Under the pieces are notes generated by a model. The model saw only the letters and a program-made list of their open reading frames with translations, made no database searches and was not told the origin of the DNA. From the NCBI GenBank assembly GCA_945864225.1, contig CAMBAL010000015.1:1-43918 (forward strand): DNA of 43,918 nt, in the 5' to 3' direction. Both the position numbers and the translations under genes were made by a program. This stretch comes from an uncultured Blautia sp. (GTDB lineage Bacteria > Bacillota > Clostridia > Lachnospirales > Lachnospiraceae). Below, piece after piece: positions 18,589 through 26,604 of the stretch (positions within the stretch are counted from its first letter, which is position 1; each line of letters opens with the position of its first letter).

Positions 18589-20178
18589 TTATTCTTCTGT
18601 AAAAGTCCATTCATTCATGTTCTGGATAATCGGAAGTCCATGACCGTGAGGATGAACCATCTGGTCACCAACATCCAGACCGTCTCTTACAAAGTATGTA
18701 TGGTCAATATTCACCAGCCAGATATAAGGCAGATCAACATTTACTCCCGTCTCACCATCGTACTGTGCAAGCATCAGATTTTCGATAGCTTCTTCCTCTG
18801 TCAGTGCCGCCATAGCCTTATTCAGATATTCATCTACTTTTTCGTTCGTGTACATCGGCGAATTACTCAGACTGACAAGCTCAGGATCTGCAAAATCAGA
18901 TGAGAAAGCACTGTATACATCATAAAAGCTATAATCTCCGGTACCGATACAGGTCGGTTTCAGTCTTCCTTCTTCTTTACATGTTGTCCAGTCTGCTGCC
19001 TCCGCAGTAATATCAATCCCAAGCGGTTTTGCATTTTCAGCAAGCGCAACTGCAAGATTATATCTCTGAAGGTCGTCTGTACGGCCGGTAATAGTGATCG
19101 CACATTTTATACCGTCTTTTTCGCGAACACCATCGCCATCCTCATCAACCCAGCCTGCTTCTTCCAGAATTTTGCATGCTTCTTCCACCTGACCGTCTTC
19201 CAGTCCCGGTTCCATATTCGCCCATGGAAGATTCTGGAAACGAACCCATGCAGGAGTACCTATGCCATTTAATGCATTGTCAATGATTTCCTGTCTGCTG
19301 ATACCGATATTCAATGCTTTTCTGACAGCCGGATCACATGTAGCATTATTACCGACAATTCTGCCATCTGAAAGTTCTGTCTCCGGAATGCATGGAAGTG
19401 CAAAGCCTCTGTTGTCGGATGTTGCGTATGTTTCCAGATGCATGCCTTCTACTTCTTCATATGCGTATTCCGGATTGATTTTAACCACATCAAGCATACC
19501 GGACTGAGCATAGGAAAGAGCGGTTTCTTCATCAATATTCAGGAATGTGATCTGACTGAATTCCGGTTTATCGCCATAATAGTATTCATTTGGTTCCACA
19601 ATCAGCTGCTGTCCGATGTCAAGTTGCTTCACTTTAAATGGACCGCTGCTGACAGGATTTGCAGCATAATTTTCATCATATGCATGTTTTGCAACAATTC
19701 CTTGAAGTGCTACCGTTCTTACAAACGGGGAAAACGGTCTGCTTAAAGTAAACCGTACAGTATAATCATCTAATGCTTCCACCTTATCCATCATGGAAAC
19801 ATCAACGCTACCGCCGGTTTCTTTAATCGTTTCAAATGTAAAAACAACGTCTTCCGCTGTTACCGGTTCTCCATCTGAAAATTTTATATCATCACGTAAA
19901 TTGAACGTATAAACAAGCCCATCGTCGCTGACTGTATAATCCTTTGCAAGGTCAGGATCTACTCCTATTTCTTTGTTAACCTTCAGCAGAGACGAATAAA
20001 AAATGTCTGTTCCGTACATGGTACTTCCCATGCATGCATCATAAGTTCCGTCAGTCATGTCACCTACTGCAATTACAAGTTCATCTTTTACAGTTTCCTC
20101 TGCTGTGACAGTTACTGATGCCCCCATGCTCATAAGCATCATACCTGTGAGCAGCAGTGCTGTTCTTCTTTTTTTCAT
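18589..20178 (-). CDS. Family 5 solute-binding protein of the Opp/Nik-type importer
   Basis: The 529-residue protein is a cluster C (OppA/DppA/NikA) binding protein: VYTFNLRDDIKFSDGEPVTA near residue 90 and the following DVVFTFETI are the family hallmark. The signal peptide (MKKRRTALLLTGMMLMSMGA) lacks a lipobox cysteine; serine stands where cysteine is expected, and cleavage is more likely at TVTAEE. The C-terminus carries a histidine cluster, VHPHGHGLPIIQNMNEW, which suggests metal or metal-chelate binding. With the CsoR-like repressor next door this favours nickel or another metal over peptides, but that is inference. Aggagg-type ribosome-binding site upstream; a CsoR-like operator and weak promoter lie at 20233-20277. 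Confidence 0.88.
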   Translation of the reverse strand: MKKRRTALLLTGMMLMSMGASVTVTAEETVKDELVIAVGDMTDGTYDACMGSTMYGTDIFYSSLLKVNKEIGVDPDLAKDYTVSDDGLVYTFNLRDDIKFSDGEPVTAEDVVFTFETIKETGGSVDVSMMDKVEALDDYTVRFTLSRPFSPFVRTVALQGIVAKHAYDENYAANPVSSGPFKVKQLDIGQQLIVEPNEYYYGDKPEFSQITFLNIDEETALSYAQSGMLDVVKINPEYAYEEVEGMHLETYATSDNRGFALPCIPETELSDGRIVGNNATCDPAVRKALNIGISRQEIIDNALNGIGTPAWVRFQNLPWANMEPGLEDGQVEEACKILEEAGWVDEDGDGVREKDGIKCAITITGRTDDLQRYNLAVALAENAKPLGIDITAEAADWTTCKEEGRLKPTCIGTGDYSFYDVYSAFSSDFADPELVSLSNSPMYTNEKVDEYLNKAMAALTEEEAIENLMLAQYDGETGVNVDLPYIWLVNIDHTYFVRDGLDVGDQMVHPHGHGLPIIQNMNEWTFTEE

Positions 20179-20232
20179 TTTTCTGTTCCTCCTTTTAATC
20201 TGATTGTTTCCTCAGTTAGTTTTATCTGTTTT

Positions 20233-20277
20233 ATTCTAACATCAGACAATAGGAACCAGAAGCCACCCCCGGGGATA
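20233..20277 (-). promoter_or_regulatory. CsoR-like operator and promoter of the Opp/Nik operon
   Basis: On the minus strand ATCCCCGGGGGT (20265-20276) directly precedes a candidate -35 (TTCTGG, 20256-20261) and -10 (TAGAAT, 20233-20238), 17 bases apart. The G/C-centred, T/A-flanked site is the form bound by CsoR/RcnR-family repressors. A matching site lies before the operon encoding the repressor (21462-21477). Confidence 0.55.
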
Positions 20278-20343
20278 CTCTGATATTCCAATTTGTCATA
20301 TCTTTCTATTCCGTTAACAGATATCAGCAATAACAACAGCACA

Positions 20344-20631
20344 TCAGAAAAACCAATCCACAGCCTTACCGATCTCTTTTATTCTTTCCGGCTCTTTATT
20401 TTCAACCGCGTCGTCTATTGTATCCTGAACATATCGTTTAAGAATTTCTTTACTGGTATTCGCTAGTTCCGCTTTCACTGCCGCAAGCTGAATCAGGACT
20501 TCGCTGCAGTCCCGTTCGTCCTCCACCATTCTTCTGACAGCTTTCAAATGTCCTGTAGATCTGGAAATACGGTTGAGAATAGCCTTATCATATTTGATTT
20601 CCTTATCATCCTGATTACCGATAAATACCAT
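20344..20631 (-). CDS. CsoR/FrmR/RcnR-family repressor with atypical ligands
   Basis: This 95-residue all-helical protein fits the metal-sensing repressor family (DUF156): ILNRISRSTGHLKAVRRMVE near residue 18, then RDCSEVLIQLAAVKAEL. The first ligand cysteine (CsoR Cys36) is present in RDCSEV. By alignment, CsoR His61 is tyrosine and Cys65 is threonine (LKRYVQDTI), so two of the three copper ligands are missing and the sensed signal is unclear. The gene overlaps the DJ-1/PfpI gene by 17 bases; the ribosome-binding site GAGGAGG abuts the ATG, so the start is slightly uncertain. It sits upstream of the importer operon and matching operators flank both units, implying autoregulation. Confidence 0.85.
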   Translation of the reverse strand: MVFIGNQDDKEIKYDKAILNRISRSTGHLKAVRRMVEDERDCSEVLIQLAAVKAELANTSKEILKRYVQDTIDDAVENKEPERIKEIGKAVDWFF

Positions 20632-21202
20632 CCTCCTCGTCCGAATCCCACTGATATCCCAGCTCCTCCGCCATCGTCTCCGCTATCTTCAGGTCTGTCA
20701 GATCCGCAAGAATACTCAGACACATATCCATGCCGGCCAGAGGATTGGATGCTGAATAATACTTGCCGTCAGCCACCCACCTGGCTCCTGATGTCCTGTA
20801 TATTGCCGCAGTAAACATCCTGTTCCAGTTTTTGTCCAGCGGGCAGTCGCAAATTCTTCTGCGGTACAGTATCCCGGTCTGAGCCATCAGCAATGTACCG
20901 CTTCCAAGCATAACGCAGAAAGAATGCTGATCTGCTGCCTTTTTAAGCAATCTGCATAAGTTTTCATCATCCCTGATCAGTCTTCTTGCCCCTTTTCCGC
21001 CGGGAATAACCAGAATATCCCCCGCTGTCTGCTCATCAAGATAATCTGTCCATACCTTCACTCCCTGCAGACTTGTCACAAAATCGCCTTTCACAGAGCA
21101 GTATTCCACATGAAAATACTCAGGCAGCTTACCAAAGACCTCAGCCGGCACAAAGGCATCCATCGTATCAAAATCATCAAATAAAAATAAATTAACCTTC
21201 AT
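20615..21202 (-). CDS. DJ-1/PfpI-family protein lacking the nucleophile cysteine
   Basis: The 195-residue protein has the DJ-1/PfpI alpha-beta fold: LFLFDDFDTMDAFVPAEVFG at the start, DILVIPGGKGARRL near residue 63, and the nucleophile-elbow region FCVMLGSGTLLMAQTGIL near residue 95. In active family members the elbow reads C-T-G or C-x-G; here the aligned residue is glycine (GSGTLL), and the nearest cysteine is five residues earlier. It may therefore be a ligand-binding or structural member, similar to regulator-associated DJ-1 proteins. AAGGAGAGG precedes the ATG. It is co-transcribed with the CsoR-like repressor, which suggests a role in the same stress or metal response. Confidence 0.85.
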   Translation of the reverse strand: MKVNLFLFDDFDTMDAFVPAEVFGKLPEYFHVEYCSVKGDFVTSLQGVKVWTDYLDEQTAGDILVIPGGKGARRLIRDDENLCRLLKKAADQHSFCVMLGSGTLLMAQTGILYRRRICDCPLDKNWNRMFTAAIYRTSGARWVADGKYYSASNPLAGMDMCLSILADLTDLKIAETMAEELGYQWDSDEEDGIYR

Positions 21203-21247
21203 CCATTCCTCTCCTTATCCATTATTAATTATCATTCCAGCTTTCCA

Positions 21248-21272
21248 GTAGTTATTTCGAAACCGATGTACT
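21248..21272 (-). repeat. 25-bp recurrent motif, copy C
   Basis: On the minus strand this reads AGTACATCGGTTTCGAAATA then ACTAC, differing from copy B (32820-32844) at one base. It lies between the leader terminator and the DJ-1/PfpI gene. Confidence 0.8.
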
Positions 21273-21285
21273 AAAAGCGCAAGGG

Positions 21286-21325
21286 TAAAAAAAGGCAGCC
21301 ATAGTTTCTCCTATAACTGCCTTTC
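21286..21325 (-). terminator. Terminator or attenuator in the DJ-1/CsoR leader
   Basis: On the minus strand AAAGGCAG pairs with CTGCCTTT around an inner stem (ATAG/CTAT), followed by seven T. It lies between the promoter at 21434-21461 and the DJ-1 gene, so it may be an attenuator; it could alternatively end read-through from the broken MATE gene. Confidence 0.7.
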
Positions 21326-21433
21326 AGGAGAAATTCACTGGGTCCATTCATTCTCCCGCACATCATTCATTTTTTATGGAGGTCTGATGTACTTTCATAA
21401 GTGCTTTTGGCATCATCGATTGCCTGTAATGAT

Positions 21434-21477
21434 ATTTTAACAGATTACAGTGTGAATACAACCTACCCCCAGGGTTA
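21434..21477 (-). promoter_or_regulatory. CsoR-like operator and promoter of the DJ-1/csoR-like operon
   Basis: On the minus strand AACCCTGGGGGTAGG (21462-21476) is directly followed by TTGTAT (21456-21461) and, after 16 bases, TAAAAT (21434-21439). The operator shares A-n-CCC-y-GGGGGT-r-G with the site before the Opp/Nik operon. Confidence 0.55.
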
Positions 21478-21586
21478 TTTTTTACTTATTTTTTCGGTTC
21501 TTAAAATGCCGTTTTTATGCAGTACTTCACCAAAAAGTGCATGCCTCGTATCCCCATCCCCCGGTTTTTTATGGAAGGGGAGAGTC

Positions 21587-22530
21587 TCACCGGATGACCG
21601 AAATCCTCCTGGACTTTCTAATATACAAAACAGTAAATGCCATTCCTGCCAGAATCCAGGAAGCAATGTAAATCCACACAATACACTCCATCGTACCAAA
21701 TTTCGGTAAAACAGCAAAAATACAGACAACCCTGAAAAGACAGATGGTAAGCAAAGTGGTGATCATCGGCGTCAGAGTCTCCCCAAGACCACAGCAGGCT
21801 CCTGAAAGTGCTTCTGCCACAGCATAAAAGATAAAGAATGGTGCCATCATCTGCATATATTTCACAACCAGCGGAATCAGTGCCGGAACATCCTTTGCGT
21901 CAATAAACCAGGGACCGATCATACCGGATCCAAAGTATAGGACAGCGCTTATGAAACCTACTGAAATTACTGATAATCCGGTACCGATCAAAGCACCTTT
22001 TTTTACTCTTTCATGCTTGCCTGCTCCAATGTTCTGTGCTGTGTAGGTGGTAAGCGCAGGCGCCATGGCATCTGCAATCAGCCAGATCAGTAAATCCAGC
22101 TTGTCACAGATTCCCCAGGCCGCAATGCTGTTTGTTCCCATTGTATTTACACTGGCCTGAACAATGGAATTGGCAACCGGAAACAGCATAGACTGAAGTG
22201 CTAATGGAAAACCTTTTTTGAGCATGATTCCCATATGTTCTTTGCAGATCTTCATTCTCATAATACTGATCTTTTCTTCGAGAAAATCAGATTTTATCAG
22301 AACGCGCCAGGTTGCAGCCACGCTTACAATCTGAGCAAGCACGGTTGCGGCAGCTGCGCCTCCAACTCCGGTATGAAAAACTCCTACCAGAAGAACATCA
22401 CCGGCAATATTTACCAGGCTGCAGAGAATTAATACATACAGAGGTTTCCTGGAATCCCCAAATGCGCGTAAAATACCTGCCATCATATTATAAAGGATCA
22501 TCGCCCATAATCCTGAGAAATAGGATTATC
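21587..22530 (-). pseudogene. MATE-family exporter, 5' end deleted
   Basis: About 304 residues of a second MATE transporter remain, from LYNMMAGILRAFGDSRKPLY to the natural C-terminus. Roughly the first 150 residues, including the first transmembrane helices, are missing. Upstream of the first in-frame ATG (22501), another frame still shows FLRIMG, which belongs just before LYNMMAG in the family, so there is also a frameshift. Beyond about 22530 the similarity ends and a fragment of a P-type ATPase begins on the other strand. It cannot encode a working transporter. Confidence 0.85.
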
Positions 22531-22550
22531 GGGAAAATGGATGTGCCTTT

Positions 22551-23333
22551 CAGCTAACGCAGTCGTTCTGGACGGCATCCTCAACGAAGGATTTTAAATG
22601 CAGCGGCCAATAAATCAAATATTGACCGTTTGTAGAAGAAATCTCTGGTCATGGTATCCGTGCTGTCATATGCGAAGATGAAATCCTCTGCGGCAACCGG
22701 AAATTCATGGAGAAATTCCATATTTCCCTTGACGGTTATGAAAAGAATAACTTTGGAACAGAAGTTCTTGCTGCCAGAAACGGAAAGTTCATCGGATATC
22801 TGGTGATTTCCGATACACTCAAAGAAGATGCCAAATCTGCCATTTCACAGATCAAGAAACAGGGAATCGCCACAATCATGCTCACCGGAGATGCACAGGA
22901 CAGCGCCGATGCCGTAGCACAGGCAACCGGTATCGATGAAGTACATGCCAGACTCCTTCCTCAGGATAAACTTTCAGAACTGAACAGTATTCGAAATAAA
23001 TACGGCGCTGTTATGTTTGTCGGTGACGGTATCAATGATGCGCCTGTTCTTGCAGGTGCTGACGTAGGTGCAGCCATGGGAAGCGGTGCTGATGCGGCGA
23101 TTGAAGCTGCTGATGTGGTATTTATGACTTCCAGTATGGAAGCAATCCCACAGGCACTTGCCATTGCAAAGTCAACCAGCAGTATTTCCTGGCAAAATGT
23201 CATCTTTGCGCTGGTAATAAAAATCCTGGGACTATGTGGCTTTGCTTCCATGTGGATGGCTGTATTTGCAGACACAGGTGTTGCCATGCTCTGTGTACTG
23301 AATTCCATTCGGATTCTGTATAAGAAAAGCTAA
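22551..23333 (+). pseudogene. Heavy-metal P-type ATPase, 5' two-thirds deleted
   Basis: The longest clean frame (22707-23333, 208 codons) is the C-terminal part of a P1B-type metal ATPase: MLTGDAQDSADAVAQATGID, VMFVGDGINDAPVLAGADVG and the last two membrane helices up to the natural stop. In-frame similarity extends upstream without an ATG (EEISGHGIRAVICEDEILCG), and a further frameshift separates it from AAANKSNIDR near 22600. The transport helices, CPC motif and DKTGT phosphorylation site are absent, so it is non-functional. It lies head-to-head with the truncated MATE gene; both lost their 5' ends at the same junction. CadA/ZntA-like by similarity. Confidence 0.88.
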
Positions 23334-23373
23334 TACATTTTTATCGAAATACTTAAACTGTTTTTGATATCAC

Positions 23374-23408
23374 GAAAGGCAGATCATCGGGATCTGCCTT
23401 TCATTTTG
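23374..23408 (+). terminator. Terminator after the P-type ATPase remnant
   Basis: GAAAGGCAGAT (23374-23384) pairs with ATCTGCCTTTC (23393-23403) around a short loop, followed by ATTTT. The stem is strong, the T-run moderate. Confidence 0.7.
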
Positions 23409-23471
23409 CATTTATGGTCTTTATAATAACCCGCACTTACTTTTCAGCTTCCATGTGGAGACAGGCTTTTA

Positions 23472-25070
23472 TTATTCATCGGTATTATATTTGTTTACTT
23501 TCTCCTCATATTCATCCTGACTGCTTATGTAATGCCGTACAATATGACCATGCTGTTTTCCCTTTGCTTTAAGATTGCGGCCTTCTCTTGGCTCATACTG
23601 ATTCTCCGGTATCTCAAGGGCATTCGCTACGGCCTGAATGATCCCGTTACTGCTGTAAGTAGCCCCGGATACCGCATCCACATTGAGACTCTGCTCCATC
23701 TTTATCTCTTCGATTACTGCAGGAGCTGCCTTGAAAAAGTATTCTTCAGTGTCACAATAAGATAAAATCGCAATGTCTTTTACTTTTTGATTTTCTACTG
23801 TTACCTGAACTTCTACATCTCCACGAAAAGCATCGGCGCTTCCGGTATAAACCCCATCTTTCAGATTTCTGAAACGCCCGGCTTCCAGGAATTCTTCTTT
23901 TTGCTCCTGCTCTGACTCATCATCCTTTTGATTCAGCGCATTTTTTACTGCATCCAAAACGCCCTTACTGCTGAAAGTTGCACCGGATACAGTATCGATT
24001 TCTGTACATTGCATTTGGATAATAGCCGGTAGTAACTGTTTTTCCACCTGATCCATGTATTGTCTGTCATCCAGATAATCATCCAACTGAATTTTGACGA
24101 TTTCTCCATTTTCGACCTCTACTGTGACACCGATACTTCCGCGATAACCCTGTCCTTCACCTGTATAAATCCCATCCTGATAAGTTTGTTTTTCCGTATG
24201 TACAGTATTCAGATTTTCCGGATCTTCCTTTCTGGTGCTCATTTTCATGCCGATTGAGGATATCATAATCGTCAAAGCTGTGATTCCAACTCCAATGAAT
24301 ACAGCATATTTTTTATCAGCCCGTGCATTTTCTTTTGGGCAGCACGCAATACATTGCTGACATTGAATACATGCACCTGTGTTAACCTGATCTGTTTCAT
24401 GTAAATTAATTCCCATACTGCATTTCGTACTGCATAAATGGCATGGACCACATTTCGTTCCGGGCTTTCGAATTTTCAGAAAATGAAATTTTGATACCAT
24501 GCTGTACACTGCCCCGACAGGACATAAATAACGGCAAAAGCAGCGCTGGACAAAAAAAGAACTGATAAAAATACAAATCAGCAGGCAGCCGCCAATGGAA
24601 AGGGCCGGTTGTATTCCCGGCCAATTTCCAATAGAAGTATACTGTCCAAAAACAGTCCACGGTCCTGAAAAAGGCAGCTTCAGAATGTCTGACCAGACAC
24701 AGCTGATATAAAAGAGAAGGATAACGTATTTCGCCGTTTTCAATATCCGGTCTGTTTTTCCCTGTATTCGAAAATTCATGTGGAAAACTTTCTGTGATAG
24801 ATACCACAAAAAATCCTGAACAGCACCAAAACTACAGAAAAAACCGCAAAAGAAACGTCCGGTCAGCACCGTTGCCGGAACTGTAGCAATCAGCATCCAT
24901 ACAGGAATTTTCAGCGTTTCCCAGTCAATCTGTCCTTTAAATACAGCAGTAACAATCATTCCCAATGCAGAGAATACATAAGTAAACACTCCCGGGATCA
25001 GGATGAAAGCCAGGATTTGAATCAAAACCCGAAACCAATAATGGAATTTCTGTATTTTCTTTCTTTTCAA
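23472..25070 (-). CDS. NosR/NapH-like 4Fe-4S membrane protein with two FMN-binding domains
   Basis: The 532-residue protein starts at a TTG (25070), supported by AAAGGAG nine bases upstream. Residues 1-210 hold about five membrane helices with NapH/NosR-type cysteine loops (CGFFCSFGAVQ, CRYLCPVGAV). Two 4Fe-4S motifs follow: CGPCHLCSTKC near 208 and CIQCQQCIACCP near 235. After another helix, two extracytoplasmic FMN-binding (PF04205-type) domains follow, each with the covalent-flavin motif DxVSGAT (DTVSGATFSS near 359, DAVSGATYSS near 463) that ApbE modifies on threonine. It should move electrons across or along the membrane to bound flavins. The partners are unknown. It is the last gene of a four-gene unit. 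Confidence 0.88.
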   Translation of the reverse strand: MKRKKIQKFHYWFRVLIQILAFILIPGVFTYVFSALGMIVTAVFKGQIDWETLKIPVWMLIATVPATVLTGRFFCGFFCSFGAVQDFLWYLSQKVFHMNFRIQGKTDRILKTAKYVILLFYISCVWSDILKLPFSGPWTVFGQYTSIGNWPGIQPALSIGGCLLICIFISSFFVQRCFCRYLCPVGAVYSMVSKFHFLKIRKPGTKCGPCHLCSTKCSMGINLHETDQVNTGACIQCQQCIACCPKENARADKKYAVFIGVGITALTIMISSIGMKMSTRKEDPENLNTVHTEKQTYQDGIYTGEGQGYRGSIGVTVEVENGEIVKIQLDDYLDDRQYMDQVEKQLLPAIIQMQCTEIDTVSGATFSSKGVLDAVKNALNQKDDESEQEQKEEFLEAGRFRNLKDGVYTGSADAFRGDVEVQVTVENQKVKDIAILSYCDTEEYFFKAAPAVIEEIKMEQSLNVDAVSGATYSSNGIIQAVANALEIPENQYEPREGRNLKAKGKQHGHIVRHYISSQDEYEEKVNKYNTDE

Positions 25071-25147
25071 AAATCATCACTCCTTTGTAATTTGTATACA
25101 GTATCAGCTGTTTCGCATATTTGACATCGGGGCACAGCTGTTATCAG

Positions 25148-25432
25148 TTAATATTGTTCCAGATATTCTTCTATTTCTCTGAGTTTTTCTTCATGCTTAC
25201 TATGAACAGCAATCCTGAAATAATTTCTTCCCTGGATTCCTTTGATCATATAATAGTCGCTTTCTATTTTAAAAAACGGTTCTTTTAACATATCGAGATA
25301 CACAAATCCACCTAATGGACGAAGACTCAAAATAAAATCTCTGTCAATGACATCATCTGTCAGATAATCCCAGGCAAACCAGCCCGACTCGGCGCATTTT
25401 TCCCTTGATTCCATTTTTCCTGTAATTCTCAT
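25148..25432 (-). CDS. Small conserved-looking unknown protein (94 residues)
   Basis: I do not recognise this family. The protein is soluble and mixed charge, with SLRPLGGFVYLDMLKEPFFK near residues 36-55, then IESDYYMIKGIQGRNYF and a C-terminal helix EEKLREIEEYLEQY. It has a single cysteine near the start. Its ATG overlaps the stop of the class V aminotransferase gene (ATGA), so it is translationally coupled to it and probably a partner or accessory of that enzyme. No transmembrane segment or metal motif is seen. Confidence 0.75.
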   Translation of the reverse strand: MRITGKMESREKCAESGWFAWDYLTDDVIDRDFILSLRPLGGFVYLDMLKEPFFKIESDYYMIKGIQGRNYFRIAVHSKHEEKLREIEEYLEQY

Positions 25433-26583
25433 ATTTTCTCTCCGGTTCCGGCGCCTGCCATCTGACCTGCCGCCTTCAAAAATTCCATAATCTCTTCTTC
25501 AGTCGTAAAACAGGATATACTGATTCTGACGGTACCCTGTTTTTCCGTTCCCATCGCCTGATGGATCAGCGGAGAACAATCAAGACCGGTCCGCACCGTT
25601 ATTCCATATATATTCTGGAAAATATAAGCGGCATCTGATGGCGACAAATTTTTGAAATTAAAGCTCATCACAGGTCCTTTGCAGGTCTCTCTGCTGCCAT
25701 ATACCGTAATGCCGCTCATAGCGCCAAGTCCTTCATAAAGAATTCTCATGAGATACTCTTCCCGTTCCATGATCGTCTGCAGACCGGTTTCCAGTATATA
25801 TCCGGTTGCGGCACCAAGAGCTGCAATTCCCGGAAAGTTCTGTGTCCCTGTCTCATATTCATAATCGCCCTCTTCGTAAATAAGCTGTGAACTGTTTCTG
25901 CCTGTTCCGCCATACTGCAAAGGTCTCATTTTCCACACAGGACTGATATAATACCCTCCGGTTCCCGGAATTCCCATTAAGCTCTTATGTCCGGTAAATG
26001 CCAGCGCATCCGCGCCCCATTCATCTGCACAGACAGGAAGGCATCCCGCGCTCTGTGATACATCCGCAGCAAAGAACAGATGATGTCTGCGGGCAAATTC
26101 TCCGATCATGTTCATATCCTGAACTCTTCCCGTAACATTGGAACAATGGTTCACAATAATCGCCCGCGTTCGATCTGTTACAGACTTTTCCAGAGATTCC
26201 GACGTCACTTCACCGTCCATTGTACACGGAACTGTCACCATCTGAAATCTTTTCAGACATTCATGATTCAGGATCGGACGCAGAACGCTGTTATGCTCTG
26301 TCTGTGTCACTAATATCTCACCATCCTCCAGCAGACCTGACATACCGCACAGAATGGTATTCAAAGATTCCGTAGCACCTGAAGAAAAATAAATTCTTCC
26401 CGTTTCCTTAATACCAAGAATTTTCCCCAGGTTTTTTCTGCATATTTCCTCTGTATCGGGTCTTCCGATCTGCTCACTTCCCCGAAACTGCGAAGCAGGC
26501 GTACTGTTCAGGTACGCCTGCAAAGCTTCTTTTACGCAGGAAGGTTTTGGATACGAGGTAGCCGCATTATTTAAATAAATCAC
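25429..26583 (-). CDS. Class V aminotransferase, cysteine-desulfurase-like
   Basis: The 384-residue enzyme has the SufS/CsdA-like fold-type I PLP architecture: YLNNAATSYPKP at the start, FSSGATESLN near residue 67, the PLP aspartate in AADVSQSAG near 172, and the Schiff-base lysine in AFTGHKSLMGIPGTGG near 197. A cysteine in TGLDCSPLIHQAMGT near 338 occupies the position of the persulfide cysteine of SufS (RxGxHCA). It may deliver sulfur or selenium, or act on another amino acid. It begins with GTG at 26583, preceded by AGAGGAGAGAGGAA. It lies between a sugar-isomerase-like gene and a coupled small protein, and differs from the second cysteine desulfurase at 39746. Confidence 0.85.
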   Translation of the reverse strand: MIYLNNAATSYPKPSCVKEALQAYLNSTPASQFRGSEQIGRPDTEEICRKNLGKILGIKETGRIYFSSGATESLNTILCGMSGLLEDGEILVTQTEHNSVLRPILNHECLKRFQMVTVPCTMDGEVTSESLEKSVTDRTRAIIVNHCSNVTGRVQDMNMIGEFARRHHLFFAADVSQSAGCLPVCADEWGADALAFTGHKSLMGIPGTGGYYISPVWKMRPLQYGGTGRNSSQLIYEEGDYEYETGTQNFPGIAALGAATGYILETGLQTIMEREEYLMRILYEGLGAMSGITVYGSRETCKGPVMSFNFKNLSPSDAAYIFQNIYGITVRTGLDCSPLIHQAMGTEKQGTVRISISCFTTEEEIMEFLKAAGQMAGAGTGEKI

Positions 26584-26604
26584 TTTTTCCTCTCTCCTCT
26601 TATA

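Noticed and set aside
21300-21370. Possible glycine riboswitch (GGGAGA and TCTCCTG elements)
   Set aside because: Several conserved core elements of the glycine aptamer are missing and the downstream genes have no glycine link; kept only as an unnamed structured leader.
23374-23408. Use of this hairpin as terminator for the minus-strand FMN/Fe-S gene
   Set aside because: On the minus strand no T-run follows the stem, so only plus-strand termination is supported.
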